This document shows, one piece after another, positions 1-8,732 of a DNA stretch of 64,000 bases. Where the stretch lies: positions 78,031 through 142,030 of the forward strand of contig NZ_DAIEIF010000051.1 of NCBI RefSeq assembly GCF_027352905.1, given 5' to 3'. Each line of letters opens with the position of its first letter. The first letter of the stretch is position 1. Below the pieces are notes generated by a model that worked only from the letters and a program-made list of their open reading frames with translations, did no database searches and was not told the DNA's origin. The stretch is from Acidocella sp. (GTDB taxonomy: Bacteria; Pseudomonadota; Alphaproteobacteria; Acetobacterales; Acetobacteraceae). The translations under genes and the position numbers were made by a program.

Positions 1-817
1 CCGGGAGAAAATGGCCGAAAGCCTCGCCTTTTTCCGCAATGAATACCGGATGAACGCTCATATCGCCCGCTATCCCAAGCCCTATGCCGCCATCATGGAC
101 GGCATCACCATGGGCGGCGGGGTCGGCATTTCCGCGTATGGCCGAATACGCATCGTCACCGAACGCACGAAAATGGCGATGCCGGAAACCGGTATTGGCT
201 TCTTTCCGGATGTCGGAGGCACTTGGCTGTTGAGCCGTGCGCCAGGTGAGATCGGCACCTTTATGGGTCTGACCGGCGAGGCGTTCGGCGGCGCGGATGC
301 GATCTATGCCGGGTTGGCCGATTTTTACGTACCGAGCGAGACCCTGACCGGTTTGATCGAGGCTCTGGCCGCCCTCCCTGTGACCGCCGCAGAGGCAAGC
401 GAAACCGTGAAAAAATTCGCCCAGACCGTGCCGCCGCCGCTCGCCGCGCACCAGGAAGAGATCGACCGCGCCTTCGCTTTCGATCGGGTCGAAGAGATCA
501 TTGCCGCGCTGCGCGCTTCCCCAACCCCGTTTGCGGCGGAAACGTTGAAAATAATGGGTCGGAAATGCCCACGCAGCATGAAGGTGACCCTCGAGCTGCT
601 GCGCCTTGCCCGCCAGGACACCACCCTAGAGCAAAGCCTGCAACGCGAGTTCGACGCCGTGCATGCCGTGCTGGCCTCGGATGATTTCTACGAGGGCGTG
701 CGCGCCGCCGTGGTGGATAAGGACCGCAACCCGCAATGGTCTCCCGCCCGGTTGGAGGATGTCACCCCGGCGATGGTGGAGGCATATATGAAGCCAGCGG
801 GAGACTCGCTTTTTTAA
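1..817 (+). CDS. 3-hydroxyisobutyryl-CoA hydrolase, 5'-truncated by the window edge
   Basis: Crotonase-fold hydrolase that releases 3-hydroxyisobutyrate from its CoA ester in valine breakdown. The frame is open to the first base, so the true start lies upstream; about 270 of the usual ~350 residues are present. Visible are the oxyanion-hole region around DGITMGGGVG, the family segment MPETGIGFFPDVGG, and a C-terminal half rich in helices, which separates this family from short enoyl-CoA hydratases. The next gene, 19 bases downstream on the same strand, is 3-hydroxyisobutyrate dehydrogenase, the following pathway step, so the two are almost certainly one operon. A bacterial enoyl-CoA hydratase of broader specificity is the alternative, but length and neighbour argue against it. 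Confidence 0.88.
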   Translation, partial: REKMAESLAFFRNEYRMNAHIARYPKPYAAIMDGITMGGGVGISAYGRIRIVTERTKMAMPETGIGFFPDVGGTWLLSRAPGEIGTFMGLTGEAFGGADAIYAGLADFYVPSETLTGLIEALAALPVTAAEASETVKKFAQTVPPPLAAHQEEIDRAFAFDRVEEIIAALRASPTPFAAETLKIMGRKCPRSMKVTLELLRLARQDTTLEQSLQREFDAVHAVLASDDFYEGVRAAVVDKDRNPQWSPARLEDVTPAMVEAYMKPAGDSLF

Positions 818-836
818 TCCGGACGGGAGGGGAACC

Positions 837-1730
837 ATGGCCGAAACAATCGCGTTCATCGGGCTGGGCAATATGGGCCTGCCCATGGCGGCAAATCTGG
901 TGAAGGCGGGATATAAGGTCCAAGGCTTTGATGTGGTGTCCGCCGCCAATGCCGCCGCCGCCAATGTCGGCGCCAAGATTGCGGCCAGCGCCTCTGATGC
1001 CGTCAAAGGCGCGGACATCGCCATCTCCATGCTGCCCAATGGCAGGCTCGTGCTGGATTTATATGAAAGCGGAATTCTTCAGGCCGCCGCGCCGGGGACC
1101 TTATTCATTGACTGCTCCACTATTGATGTGGATAGCGCCCGCGCCGCGCACGGTTTGGCGGCGGCGGCGAAAATGGAAAGCCTGGATGCGCCGGTCTCGG
1201 GCGGGGTGGGCGGCGCCCAGGCCGCAACGCTTACTTTCATGGCGGGCGGTAGCGAGGAAGCTTTCGCACGCGCCAAGCCTGTGCTCGAGCACATGGGCCG
1301 CAAGATCGTGCATTGCGGCGGAGCCGGAGCCGGCCAGGCAGCGAAAATCTGCAACAACATGATTTTGGGCATTTCAATGATCGCGGTTGGCGAGGCCTTC
1401 GTTCTGGCAGAGAAGCTGGGCCTCTCCCATCAGGCACTGTTCGACGTCGCTTCCACCTCCTCCGGCCAGTGCTGGGCCCTTACCACCTATTGCCCCGTGC
1501 CAGGTCCGGTGCCGACGAGCCCCGCCAATAACGGATATAAGCCGGGTTTTGCCTCCGCCTTGATGCTGAAGGATTTGCTGCTCAGCCAGGAAGCGGCGGA
1601 ATCGGCCGGAGCGGCCACTGAGCTAGGCCATCACGCGGCGGAGATTTATCAAAAATTTGTCAGCGCCGGCGAAGGAAAGATGGATTTCTCCGCTATCATC
1701 AACGCCATTCGTAGCGCGTCATCAAATTAA
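837..1730 (+). CDS. mmsB: 3-hydroxyisobutyrate dehydrogenase
   Basis: NAD-dependent oxidation of 3-hydroxyisobutyrate to methylmalonate semialdehyde (valine catabolism, cytosol). The N-terminus carries the Rossmann motif GLGNMGLPMAANL of the beta-hydroxyacid dehydrogenase family. The substrate-binding segment DAPVSGGVGGA and the catalytic-lysine region GAGQAAKICNNM follow at the expected places. At 297 residues it is full length. GGGAGGGGAACC directly before the ATG gives a good ribosome binding site. It follows the hydrolase gene closely. Its stop shares bases with the stop of the convergent FUSC gene, with no room for a terminator between them. Confidence 0.93.
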   Translation: MAETIAFIGLGNMGLPMAANLVKAGYKVQGFDVVSAANAAAANVGAKIAASASDAVKGADIAISMLPNGRLVLDLYESGILQAAAPGTLFIDCSTIDVDSARAAHGLAAAAKMESLDAPVSGGVGGAQAATLTFMAGGSEEAFARAKPVLEHMGRKIVHCGGAGAGQAAKICNNMILGISMIAVGEAFVLAEKLGLSHQALFDVASTSSGQCWALTTYCPVPGPVPTSPANNGYKPGFASALMLKDLLLSQEAAESAGAATELGHHAAEIYQKFVSAGEGKMDFSAIINAIRSASSN

Positions 1731-3760
1731 GAGGGTACCGGCTGCATTAAACTCCGCTCCGCGGTTCCGCCTCCCAGATCTGGTGGCGGCGCATCCGGAA
1801 AAAGCGGCGTGCGAAGACCGGAGAGCGCCAGCAGGGCTTCCCGATAAGTCTTCGCGTCATGCATCAGCGCGGCGAGAGCCTCATCCAGCATTAAAAGGAG
1901 CGCCTGGGGCGGGGGGTCGCGCGGATCGGCACGGTAATGTGCCGCGAGCATCGAGAATATTCTCTGGATACGGTCGCGCATCACCGGCGGTAAGCGCCAG
2001 AATTCATGGTGCAATGTGATGATGTTAAAGCCGATCCGCAAATCGCGCAGCACGATGCTCACGGCATCATCCGCGCCAGCGGCGACGGAGGCCAGGCGCG
2101 GCACCATAAGCCCCAACCGGTCCATCATAATGCCCGTCAAAGCCGCGCGGTCATAGGCGGTACGCGCCTCGGCGGCAGCGGCGATATCCAGCCAGTTGGC
2201 CCGCATAAGCCTATCCGCACCCATCGCCGCCCCTACTGAGCGGATGAGCCGGGTGACGATGAAGGCGCTGGAAATCCCGATGATCAAGGCAAAGGAGTTA
2301 TTGGCAAACGTCAGAAAATTAGCATGATATCCGTTTTCGAGGGCGAGTTGGGTGGAGCCGAAGGCGCCGAACCGCATGCCTGTATTGAAGGTCGCGGGAC
2401 GGGAAACCATGACCCCGATGACGAGTCCCAAAGGCAGCAGCACCAGGCAAAGCGCGTCAAAGCCGGTTATGGCAGGCAAAACCCCAAAATTTAAAAGAAA
2501 AATTCCGGTCAGCACGATCAGGATATTACGCATGAGCGATGTCAACGCCCGCGCGGGGTCGTCCTGCGCCGCCGACATGCTGCACGCGACCGCGGCTAGA
2601 ACCGCGGCTCCGGCGCCGGCACTCCACGCCGTTTGAATCCATACGGCGCACACCAGAAGAACGGCGAGCGCCGCACCAATGCCTGAAAGCACGGCCAGCC
2701 GCTGGTCCTGGTGCTGGCGTGCCGCCGCCACGTACTCCGCATTTAATTGGACCAGAGAAGCTGGCTCTTCCCTGCCTTCCAATACGTATTGGCGGAGTTT
2801 GCGGGATTGATGGGTCAAGCGAACCAGCTCCTCGAGCCGCAGCGCGAGGCTCGTGCGCAACAAGGAGAGCCAATTCTGAACGGGTTCGTTTTCCAAGCCG
2901 CGAATATCCTCGAGCAAGGCATCAGCGCCTTCCGCTTTTCCGCTTTTTACCCAGGCGGAGATTGCGGCGAGTACGCCCTTCAAAGCCGGCGTGATCCCTC
3001 CCAGCTGTTCAAGTTCCGCAACCCGCGCTCCAACGGAATTGAGGATTGGAATGATGCTGATGAGATAGACCCGTAACCGGGCGATTTGCTCGACCGCTAT
3101 ACGAGCGTTTAATATGTCATAGGCGAGATGCGATATCAGCATAGACGTATCGGCGGCCTCTGCCGCTAGATGCCGCCGTGCCTGCCGGGCTTCGGGCGAA
3201 GCCTCCTTACCCGCCAGGGCCGCCTCTGCCCAGTCTAGGCCCGGTTGTACCCAGCTGGCGATACGCCTTGACAATACCGGGAACAAGGCGCGGGGAAAAA
3301 TTATCATATTGCTGACCGTCGTGCAGACGATGCCGAGCGATATTTCTTCCATACGGGCCAGGGCGGTCTCAAAAACATGGGCGGGAGCGGCAACCGAGGG
3401 AAAACCGATAATGGCGGCGGTATAACCTGACAGCATAAAGGCGTAGGAGCGGGGCGTTCGGTCCAAGAGAGAAATATATAGGCAAAGCCCTGTCCACACC
3501 GCCATGGCGGCGGAAAGCAGAACCGGAGCGTTGACTAGATTAGGAACCAGCGCCACGGCGGCCGTGCCGCCTGTGATGGTGCCAAAGACGCGGTAAAGAG
3601 CCTTGGAGCGTACCGCCCCGGCGAAAGGCTGTGCGACTATATAAGCCGTCGCGAGCGACCAATAAGGATTGTCCAGACCAAGCTTGCAGGAAAAATAAAA
3701 AGCCGCCATGCCTCCGGCGAAGGTTTTCATGGCAAAGATGAGTTCGTCTGTCGTGGGCAT
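1727..3760 (-). CDS. FUSC-family inner-membrane protein (aromatic acid / fusaric acid resistance-type exporter)
   Basis: 677-residue membrane protein with the two-block FUSC/AaeB layout. An N-terminal hydrophobic set (roughly residues 10-150, with the segment NPYWSLATAYIVAQP) is followed by a soluble helical middle, a second hydrophobic block (about 355-500) and a C-terminal helical cytoplasmic tail. Relatives export aromatic carboxylates or fusaric acid, often with an HlyD-type partner (AaeA). No membrane-fusion gene lies beside this one, so substrate and partner are unknown. The gene converges on mmsB with a 4-base overlap, and 65 bases separate it from the upstream same-strand ABC exporter. 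Family is confident; function is only by analogy. Confidence 0.8.
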   Translation of the reverse strand: MPTTDELIFAMKTFAGGMAAFYFSCKLGLDNPYWSLATAYIVAQPFAGAVRSKALYRVFGTITGGTAAVALVPNLVNAPVLLSAAMAVWTGLCLYISLLDRTPRSYAFMLSGYTAAIIGFPSVAAPAHVFETALARMEEISLGIVCTTVSNMIIFPRALFPVLSRRIASWVQPGLDWAEAALAGKEASPEARQARRHLAAEAADTSMLISHLAYDILNARIAVEQIARLRVYLISIIPILNSVGARVAELEQLGGITPALKGVLAAISAWVKSGKAEGADALLEDIRGLENEPVQNWLSLLRTSLALRLEELVRLTHQSRKLRQYVLEGREEPASLVQLNAEYVAAARQHQDQRLAVLSGIGAALAVLLVCAVWIQTAWSAGAGAAVLAAVACSMSAAQDDPARALTSLMRNILIVLTGIFLLNFGVLPAITGFDALCLVLLPLGLVIGVMVSRPATFNTGMRFGAFGSTQLALENGYHANFLTFANNSFALIIGISSAFIVTRLIRSVGAAMGADRLMRANWLDIAAAAEARTAYDRAALTGIMMDRLGLMVPRLASVAAGADDAVSIVLRDLRIGFNIITLHHEFWRLPPVMRDRIQRIFSMLAAHYRADPRDPPPQALLLMLDEALAALMHDAKTYREALLALSGLRTPLFPDAPPPDLGGGTAERSLMQPVPS

Positions 3761-3825
3761 GAAGCTGTCCCTGGTGACAGGCTATATTCCTCCAAAACCG
3801 GAGAGAGGAATAGCCACGCGGGGGG

Positions 3826-5583
3826 TTACCCCCCTGGCATGCCGGCCTGTTGCTCCAGCAAATCCCGGTAGGGGCCAGAACGGCTTGACAAATCCTCCGG
3901 GCTGCCTTGCTCGACAATCCTACCTCCGGCCATTACGACAATCCTATCGAAATCCCGCAAAGTTGAGAGCCGGTGGGCTACAGCGATCACCGTGCGGCCT
4001 TCAGCCAAATCGCCCAGCGCCTGATGCACGATCGCCTCGGATTCCGAATCGAGAGCGGAGGTCGCCTCATCGAAAAGCAGAATTGGCGCATTACGCAGAA
4101 ACGCCCGGGCGATGGCGAGGCGTTGTCGCTGCCCTCCGGAGAGGCGCAATCCGCGCTCTCCCACCAGCGTGTCATACCCTTGAGGAAGGGCGCGAATAAA
4201 CTCATCAGCATAGGCCGCACGCGCCGCCGCGTAAATTTCTTCCTCACTCGCATCCCAGCGCCCATACCGGATGTTTTCAGCGATCGACCGATGGAACAAT
4301 TGCACATCTTGCGACACGACTGAGATAAAGTTGGCCAGGCCCGCACGGCTGAAAGAGGCAATATTGATCCCATCAATGCAAATTTCGCCTCGCACAGGAT
4401 CATAATGACGCTGGATCAAGGCCAGGAGTGTTGACTTCCCTGATCCGGATTTTCCCACCAGCCCGATATGCTCACCCGCCTCGATGTCCAAATTAAAATC
4501 GCGCAAGATCATCTCGCCGCCATAGGAGAAGTCAACATTGCGGAACGAAACCGCGCCGCGCGCTACCGGGAGCTTGCGTGCCTCTGGGGCATCCGGCATA
4601 TCATGCGGGATCAATAAGGCGCGCAACGCTTCGGCCAGTCGCGCCCAATCCTGCACCATTTCCACCAGCGCCACGGCGAGATCCCGGGTACCGTGCAATA
4701 CCGTAAAACCTAGGGATACCACCAACACGACGTCACCCGGCGTTGCCTGCCCTTTTTCCCAACGCGACAAAATCCAAAACAAAAGGCAGGCCGTAAGCAC
4801 TGCGGTAATAACCGCGTGAAGAATTCTAAGTTTTTCTAAATAGAGCAGGCTGTTCCGGCGCGTGCCGATCTCTTTCCCGACCTCTGTGGCAAATGTTCGA
4901 TTTTCCCGGAACAATCCGCCGAACGACCGCACCAAGCCGACATTGTTGATCACGTCCACAATCTGCCCATCCACGGCCGCCGCCGCCTCGGCGTATTTTT
5001 GATGCAAATGGCGTCCTCGCCAAGCAAGATAAGCGAGCAGACCGCCCAACATGAGCGACACCAGAATCAAGGCCACTCCCATTGTGGCATCCACGAACAT
5101 GATCATTACCACCGAACCGAGAACAGCCAGAAGGGGCGGCAACACGTTCCAGACGGTGACGCTTTCAATTCTAAAAACCGCGTTCCCGGTCGCGGAAATA
5201 CGCCCTGCCAGCGTGCCCGCACGCCGATTTATAAAAAACGCAGGTGAGTGTCCGAGTGTATGTTCAAATAAAATTTTCCTTAAATCACCTGTAACCTCGG
5301 AAAATGTTTTCGCAGCAATCCAACCTCCGACACGCCAGGACAAATTATCCGCCCCGATAAGCACTGCCAAAAACAGAAACGCATGCCAAACCGCGGCTAT
5401 ATTGTCTTTTGCGAGAACATCAACGAGATTTTTTACCGCATATTGCGACCCAACCGAGCATCCCACCCCCGCGACCACCGAAAGTAGTATAACGACATGC
5501 TGAGCCGCATGACGTTTTACAGCATTAAAAACAAACGCTACCGGGTTGGTAGTTATAGACGATGTAATTTTTTGGAAATTCAC
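3826..5583 (-). CDS. ABC exporter, fused permease and ATPase (MsbA-like class)
   Basis: Half-transporter of 585 residues: an N-terminal six-helix membrane domain (about 25-310) and a C-terminal ATPase. The ATPase has Walker A GKSGSGKST (377-385), signature LSGGQ (481-485), Walker B ILLFDE (501-506) and the H-loop VAHRLS near 537, all intact, so it should be an active homodimeric exporter of a lipid, glycolipid or peptide. The start is GTG with AAGGAA upstream. It is divergently arranged with a GT4 glycosyltransferase 108 bases away, and the two share a noticeably AT-richer base composition than flanking genes. A role in exporting a glycosylated envelope component is an inference from that pairing. 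Confidence 0.85.
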   Translation of the reverse strand: MNFQKITSSITTNPVAFVFNAVKRHAAQHVVILLSVVAGVGCSVGSQYAVKNLVDVLAKDNIAAVWHAFLFLAVLIGADNLSWRVGGWIAAKTFSEVTGDLRKILFEHTLGHSPAFFINRRAGTLAGRISATGNAVFRIESVTVWNVLPPLLAVLGSVVMIMFVDATMGVALILVSLMLGGLLAYLAWRGRHLHQKYAEAAAAVDGQIVDVINNVGLVRSFGGLFRENRTFATEVGKEIGTRRNSLLYLEKLRILHAVITAVLTACLLFWILSRWEKGQATPGDVVLVVSLGFTVLHGTRDLAVALVEMVQDWARLAEALRALLIPHDMPDAPEARKLPVARGAVSFRNVDFSYGGEMILRDFNLDIEAGEHIGLVGKSGSGKSTLLALIQRHYDPVRGEICIDGINIASFSRAGLANFISVVSQDVQLFHRSIAENIRYGRWDASEEEIYAAARAAYADEFIRALPQGYDTLVGERGLRLSGGQRQRLAIARAFLRNAPILLFDEATSALDSESEAIVHQALGDLAEGRTVIAVAHRLSTLRDFDRIVVMAGGRIVEQGSPEDLSSRSGPYRDLLEQQAGMPGG

Positions 5584-5691
5584 CCGTCATTTCCTTGAAG
5601 TTTATCCATGCATGGTAAATCGTGCCTTATTACTGCCACATCAACTCTCTTAATCCTCAGTCTCCGTACTAAAAATGAGGTGTGGAAGACA

Positions 5692-6744
5692 ATGCGTATC
5701 GCTCAAATTGCCCCATTATACGAATCGGTCCCGCCTAAACTTTACGGAGGGACCGAGCGGGTCGTGTCATTTCTAACGGAAGAACTCGTCGAGATGGGCC
5801 ATGAAGTCACATTATTCGCCAGCGGCGACTCGAAGACGAACGCCGAACTTTTTTCTGCGTGGCCGCGCGCATTAAGGCTCGATTCGACCATACGCGATGC
5901 TCTTGCCCCTCAATTCCTGCTTCTGGAACACGTTTATAAACGGGCCCATGAGTTCGACATTCTCCACTTTCATCTGGATTATTTTCCCTTTTCACTCTTC
6001 TCGCGACAAGCAACACCGTTTCTCACAACTCTGCATGGTAGGCTGGACCAGCCCGAGTTGAAGCCTGTTTTCGGCGCATTGCCTAAAACGAATCTTGTTT
6101 CAATTTCGAATTCTCAACGCAGGCCTCTGCCAGATACCGATTTTACCGGTACCGTTTATCACGGTCTACCAACAGATTTGCTGCGGCCCGCTGCGGTTCA
6201 GCCATCCTATGTCGCGTTTCTAGGCAGAATTTGTCCAGAAAAAAGAGCGGACCGCGCCATCCGGATTGCCCAACGCGCTGGCGAACAGCTCAAAATCGCG
6301 GCCAAAGTGGATAAGGTTGATGAAGCATATTTCATCGCTGAAATCGCCCCGATGCTGACCGGAGATGCCGAACTAATCGGGGAGATTTCAGATAGCGAAA
6401 AAAGCCAGTTTCTCTCCGGCGCTAAGGCATTGCTCATGCCTATCGATTGGCCAGAGCCGTTTGGGCTTGTCATGATCGAGGCGATGGCTTGCGGGACCCC
6501 CGTTATCGCTTTCAATCATGGCTCTGTTCCGGAAATTATCGAGCACGGAGTAACCGGTTTCACCGTGTCCAACGAAGACGAGGCGATCGAAGCTTTACGG
6601 AAAATCCACACGCTCGACCGGGGCCTAATTCGTTCCCGTTTCGAAGCACGGTTTTCTGCCCGCCGGATGGCGGAAGATTACGTAAACATTTATCGTGCCC
6701 TAGCGCCGGCCAGCACACGCCCAAGACTCACTCTGGTGCAATAG
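5692..6744 (+). CDS. Glycosyltransferase family 4 protein
   Basis: 350-residue GT-B glycosyltransferase. The N-terminus MRIAQIAPLYESVPPKLYGG with GGTERVV is the acceptor-side glycine-rich loop typical of GT4 enzymes. The C-terminal domain has the donor-binding motif EPFGLVMIEAMACGTPVIA, with the paired glutamates, followed by GSVPEIIEHGVTGF. I chose the ATG at 5692 rather than one 84 bases upstream because family alignment begins there and GAGG lies in front of it. Sugar donor and acceptor cannot be read from the sequence. Composition is AT-richer than the window average, like the divergent ABC exporter. Confidence 0.85.
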   Translation: MRIAQIAPLYESVPPKLYGGTERVVSFLTEELVEMGHEVTLFASGDSKTNAELFSAWPRALRLDSTIRDALAPQFLLLEHVYKRAHEFDILHFHLDYFPFSLFSRQATPFLTTLHGRLDQPELKPVFGALPKTNLVSISNSQRRPLPDTDFTGTVYHGLPTDLLRPAAVQPSYVAFLGRICPEKRADRAIRIAQRAGEQLKIAAKVDKVDEAYFIAEIAPMLTGDAELIGEISDSEKSQFLSGAKALLMPIDWPEPFGLVMIEAMACGTPVIAFNHGSVPEIIEHGVTGFTVSNEDEAIEALRKIHTLDRGLIRSRFEARFSARRMAEDYVNIYRALAPASTRPRLTLVQ

Positions 6745-6764
6745 AAACCCTGGACTCGGCTCTC

Positions 6765-7937
6765 TCAGCCACGGCGCTGATCAAAATTTCGTCCATAAAC
6801 CATGGAGGCGATAGTGTTCCGCAGGATTTCGGTTGTACCTCCTCCAAGGGAGAAGCCTCTCGCATCGCGCAACATGCGTTCCAAAGGAAAGTCGCGGGTA
6901 AACCCGGCATGACCATGGATCTGGAGCGCTTCGTTGGTCACACGCTGTACCATCTCGTTGGCATAAAGTTTGGCAATAGCGGCCTCCCTTGGATCAGGAA
7001 ACCCATCCACAAGATTGGTCGCCGCCCGGTAGATCATCAGCCGCGCCGCATGCAACTGTACCGCCATGTCCGCGATCTTCCATTGAATCCCTTGGAACTC
7101 ACAAATTGGGCGCCCAAACTGTTCCCGCTCCTCTGAATAGGCTTTCGCTGCTTCAAACGCTCCTTGAGCCACACCTAAACACATGGCGGCATTCCCCACC
7201 CGCTCGGGGCCAAAGGAACTCATTAACCGCTTGAAACTCGCTGTCGATTCAGGATCACCAGCGAGAATTACGTTTTCACGTGGCACCCTGCATTGATCGA
7301 AATAAAGCTCAACCTCCGGCATACCACGCCCGCCCATCTTGCGAGCGGGATGACCGACCTCGAAACCAGGCGTGCCGCGCTCAACCACCAACGCGCCAAT
7401 CCCGCGCGGCCCCTTGGTTTTCCCCCAGCGGGCAAAGACGAGAATATGCGTGGCAAGATGCCCGCCGGTACAATAGGCCTTTTGGCCATTGAGTATAATA
7501 TGGTCGCCATCCGGCACGGCCGAGGTAATCATATCGGTCATTGCCGAACCGGCCCCCGGCTCACTAATGCCAATGCCGAACATATTCTCCCCACGCGCAC
7601 AATCCGGCAGCCAGCGGCGCTTCTGCTCCTCCGAGCCCAGCACGGCGATCGCCCGGGACGGGCCGTTGAGCGCCAGCTGGGTTATTAGCGCGGTGTTGAA
7701 ACAGACACGGGAAATTTCTTCAAGCAGGACCGTGCCCTGGATTACCGGCGCACCCGAGCCGCCATATTCTTCTGGGATCACCATGCCAAGATAGCCGAGC
7801 TTGGCGAGCAGATCCCGATTTTCGGCGGGAAACTCTTCCTTTTCATCCCAGTAAGCCGCCTTTTCCCGAAAAGCGCGTTCCGCAGTTTTACGAATCTCCT
7901 CGCGAAAGGCCTCGATCTCGTGGTCAAGCTGGAACAT
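6765..7937 (-). CDS. Acyl-CoA dehydrogenase (IVD/LCAD-type catalytic position)
   Basis: FAD flavoenzyme, 390 residues, that introduces a 2,3 double bond into an acyl-CoA. It has the three ACAD segments: helical N-domain, beta domain with ISEPGAGS (125-131) and NGQKAYCTGG, and helical C-domain ending GGGTTEILRNTI. The usual medium/short-chain catalytic Glu position is Gly366, but a Glu is present at 245 in GPERVG, the site used by isovaleryl- and long-chain enzymes, so activity is plausible. Last gene of a minus-strand operon with an enoyl-CoA hydratase and two more dehydrogenases. Start has GGAGA upstream. Substrate unknown; branched or cyclic acyl-CoA is a reasonable guess. Confidence 0.87.
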   Translation of the reverse strand: MFQLDHEIEAFREEIRKTAERAFREKAAYWDEKEEFPAENRDLLAKLGYLGMVIPEEYGGSGAPVIQGTVLLEEISRVCFNTALITQLALNGPSRAIAVLGSEEQKRRWLPDCARGENMFGIGISEPGAGSAMTDMITSAVPDGDHIILNGQKAYCTGGHLATHILVFARWGKTKGPRGIGALVVERGTPGFEVGHPARKMGGRGMPEVELYFDQCRVPRENVILAGDPESTASFKRLMSSFGPERVGNAAMCLGVAQGAFEAAKAYSEEREQFGRPICEFQGIQWKIADMAVQLHAARLMIYRAATNLVDGFPDPREAAIAKLYANEMVQRVTNEALQIHGHAGFTRDFPLERMLRDARGFSLGGGTTEILRNTIASMVYGRNFDQRRG

Positions 7938-7961
7938 GGAACGTCTCCGGATGGTTCGTAA

Positions 7962-8732
7962 TCAATGGCCGACGAAATTCGGCTTGCGTTTCTCACGGAA
8001 GGCCGCGGCGCCCTCGCGATGATCGTCGCTGCGCAACACGAGATTTTGGACATGAGCTTCCAGATCGAGGAAAGATTCGAGGCTGGGCTGCACCGCGCCT
8101 CGAAACATCCGTTTCCCCATCGCCAACGCAAAGGTCGCGGACTCGGCGAGTTCATCCGCCAGCGCGCCTGCCCGCGTCTCCAACTGGTCGTCCGCCACCA
8201 CCTCATTGACCAGCCCCATGGATAGCGCTTCGTTCGCCTCCACCAACCGGGCCGACATCATCAATTCGCGCGCCCGCAGCATCCCGATATAATGAGTTAG
8301 AAAATAAGCCATTCCGCCATCCGGAGCGAGGCCGATTTTCTTGAAGACCACGCCGAAGCGGGCCGTGTCGGAAGCGAGAATCAGGTCGCAGGCCAGGGCG
8401 ATGCTCCACCCCACGCCCACTGTTGGCCCCCGCACAGCGGCGATGACTGGCTTGTCGAGGTTGGCGAGGGCCGTGATCACCCGGTGCGCCCTATGGATAC
8501 GGGCCCGACCTGCCACCACGTCAAATCCCGTCATCGTGCCCACATCGCTCCCGGCGCAAAAGCCGCGGCCTTCCCCCCGGAGAATAACGGCCCGCACATC
8601 GCGATCCTTTTGCAGATCCAGCGCGACATCGCCCAATGTCTCCATCATCTCCGCCGAAAGGGCATTAAGCTTGTCAGGCCGCGCCAGAATGACATGCGCA
8701 ACCGCTCCATGGGTTTCCGTTCTTATCGTCAT
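7962..8732 (-). CDS. Enoyl-CoA hydratase/isomerase family protein
   Basis: 256-residue crotonase. The oxyanion-hole segment GEGRGFCAGSDV and the second core segment RGPTVGVGWSIALACDLILA are clear, with KKIGLAPDGGMAYFL at the active-site loop. Glu at the first catalytic position seems replaced in this loop (ACDLILASDTARFGVV), so hydratase versus isomerase chemistry is not certain. Its ATG overlaps the stop of the upstream dehydrogenase by 4 bases (ATGA), implying translational coupling. It would act on the product of the dehydrogenases in the same operon. Confidence 0.85.
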   Translation of the reverse strand: MTIRTETHGAVAHVILARPDKLNALSAEMMETLGDVALDLQKDRDVRAVILRGEGRGFCAGSDVGTMTGFDVVAGRARIHRAHRVITALANLDKPVIAAVRGPTVGVGWSIALACDLILASDTARFGVVFKKIGLAPDGGMAYFLTHYIGMLRARELMMSARLVEANEALSMGLVNEVVADDQLETRAGALADELAESATFALAMGKRMFRGAVQPSLESFLDLEAHVQNLVLRSDDHREGAAAFREKRKPNFVGH

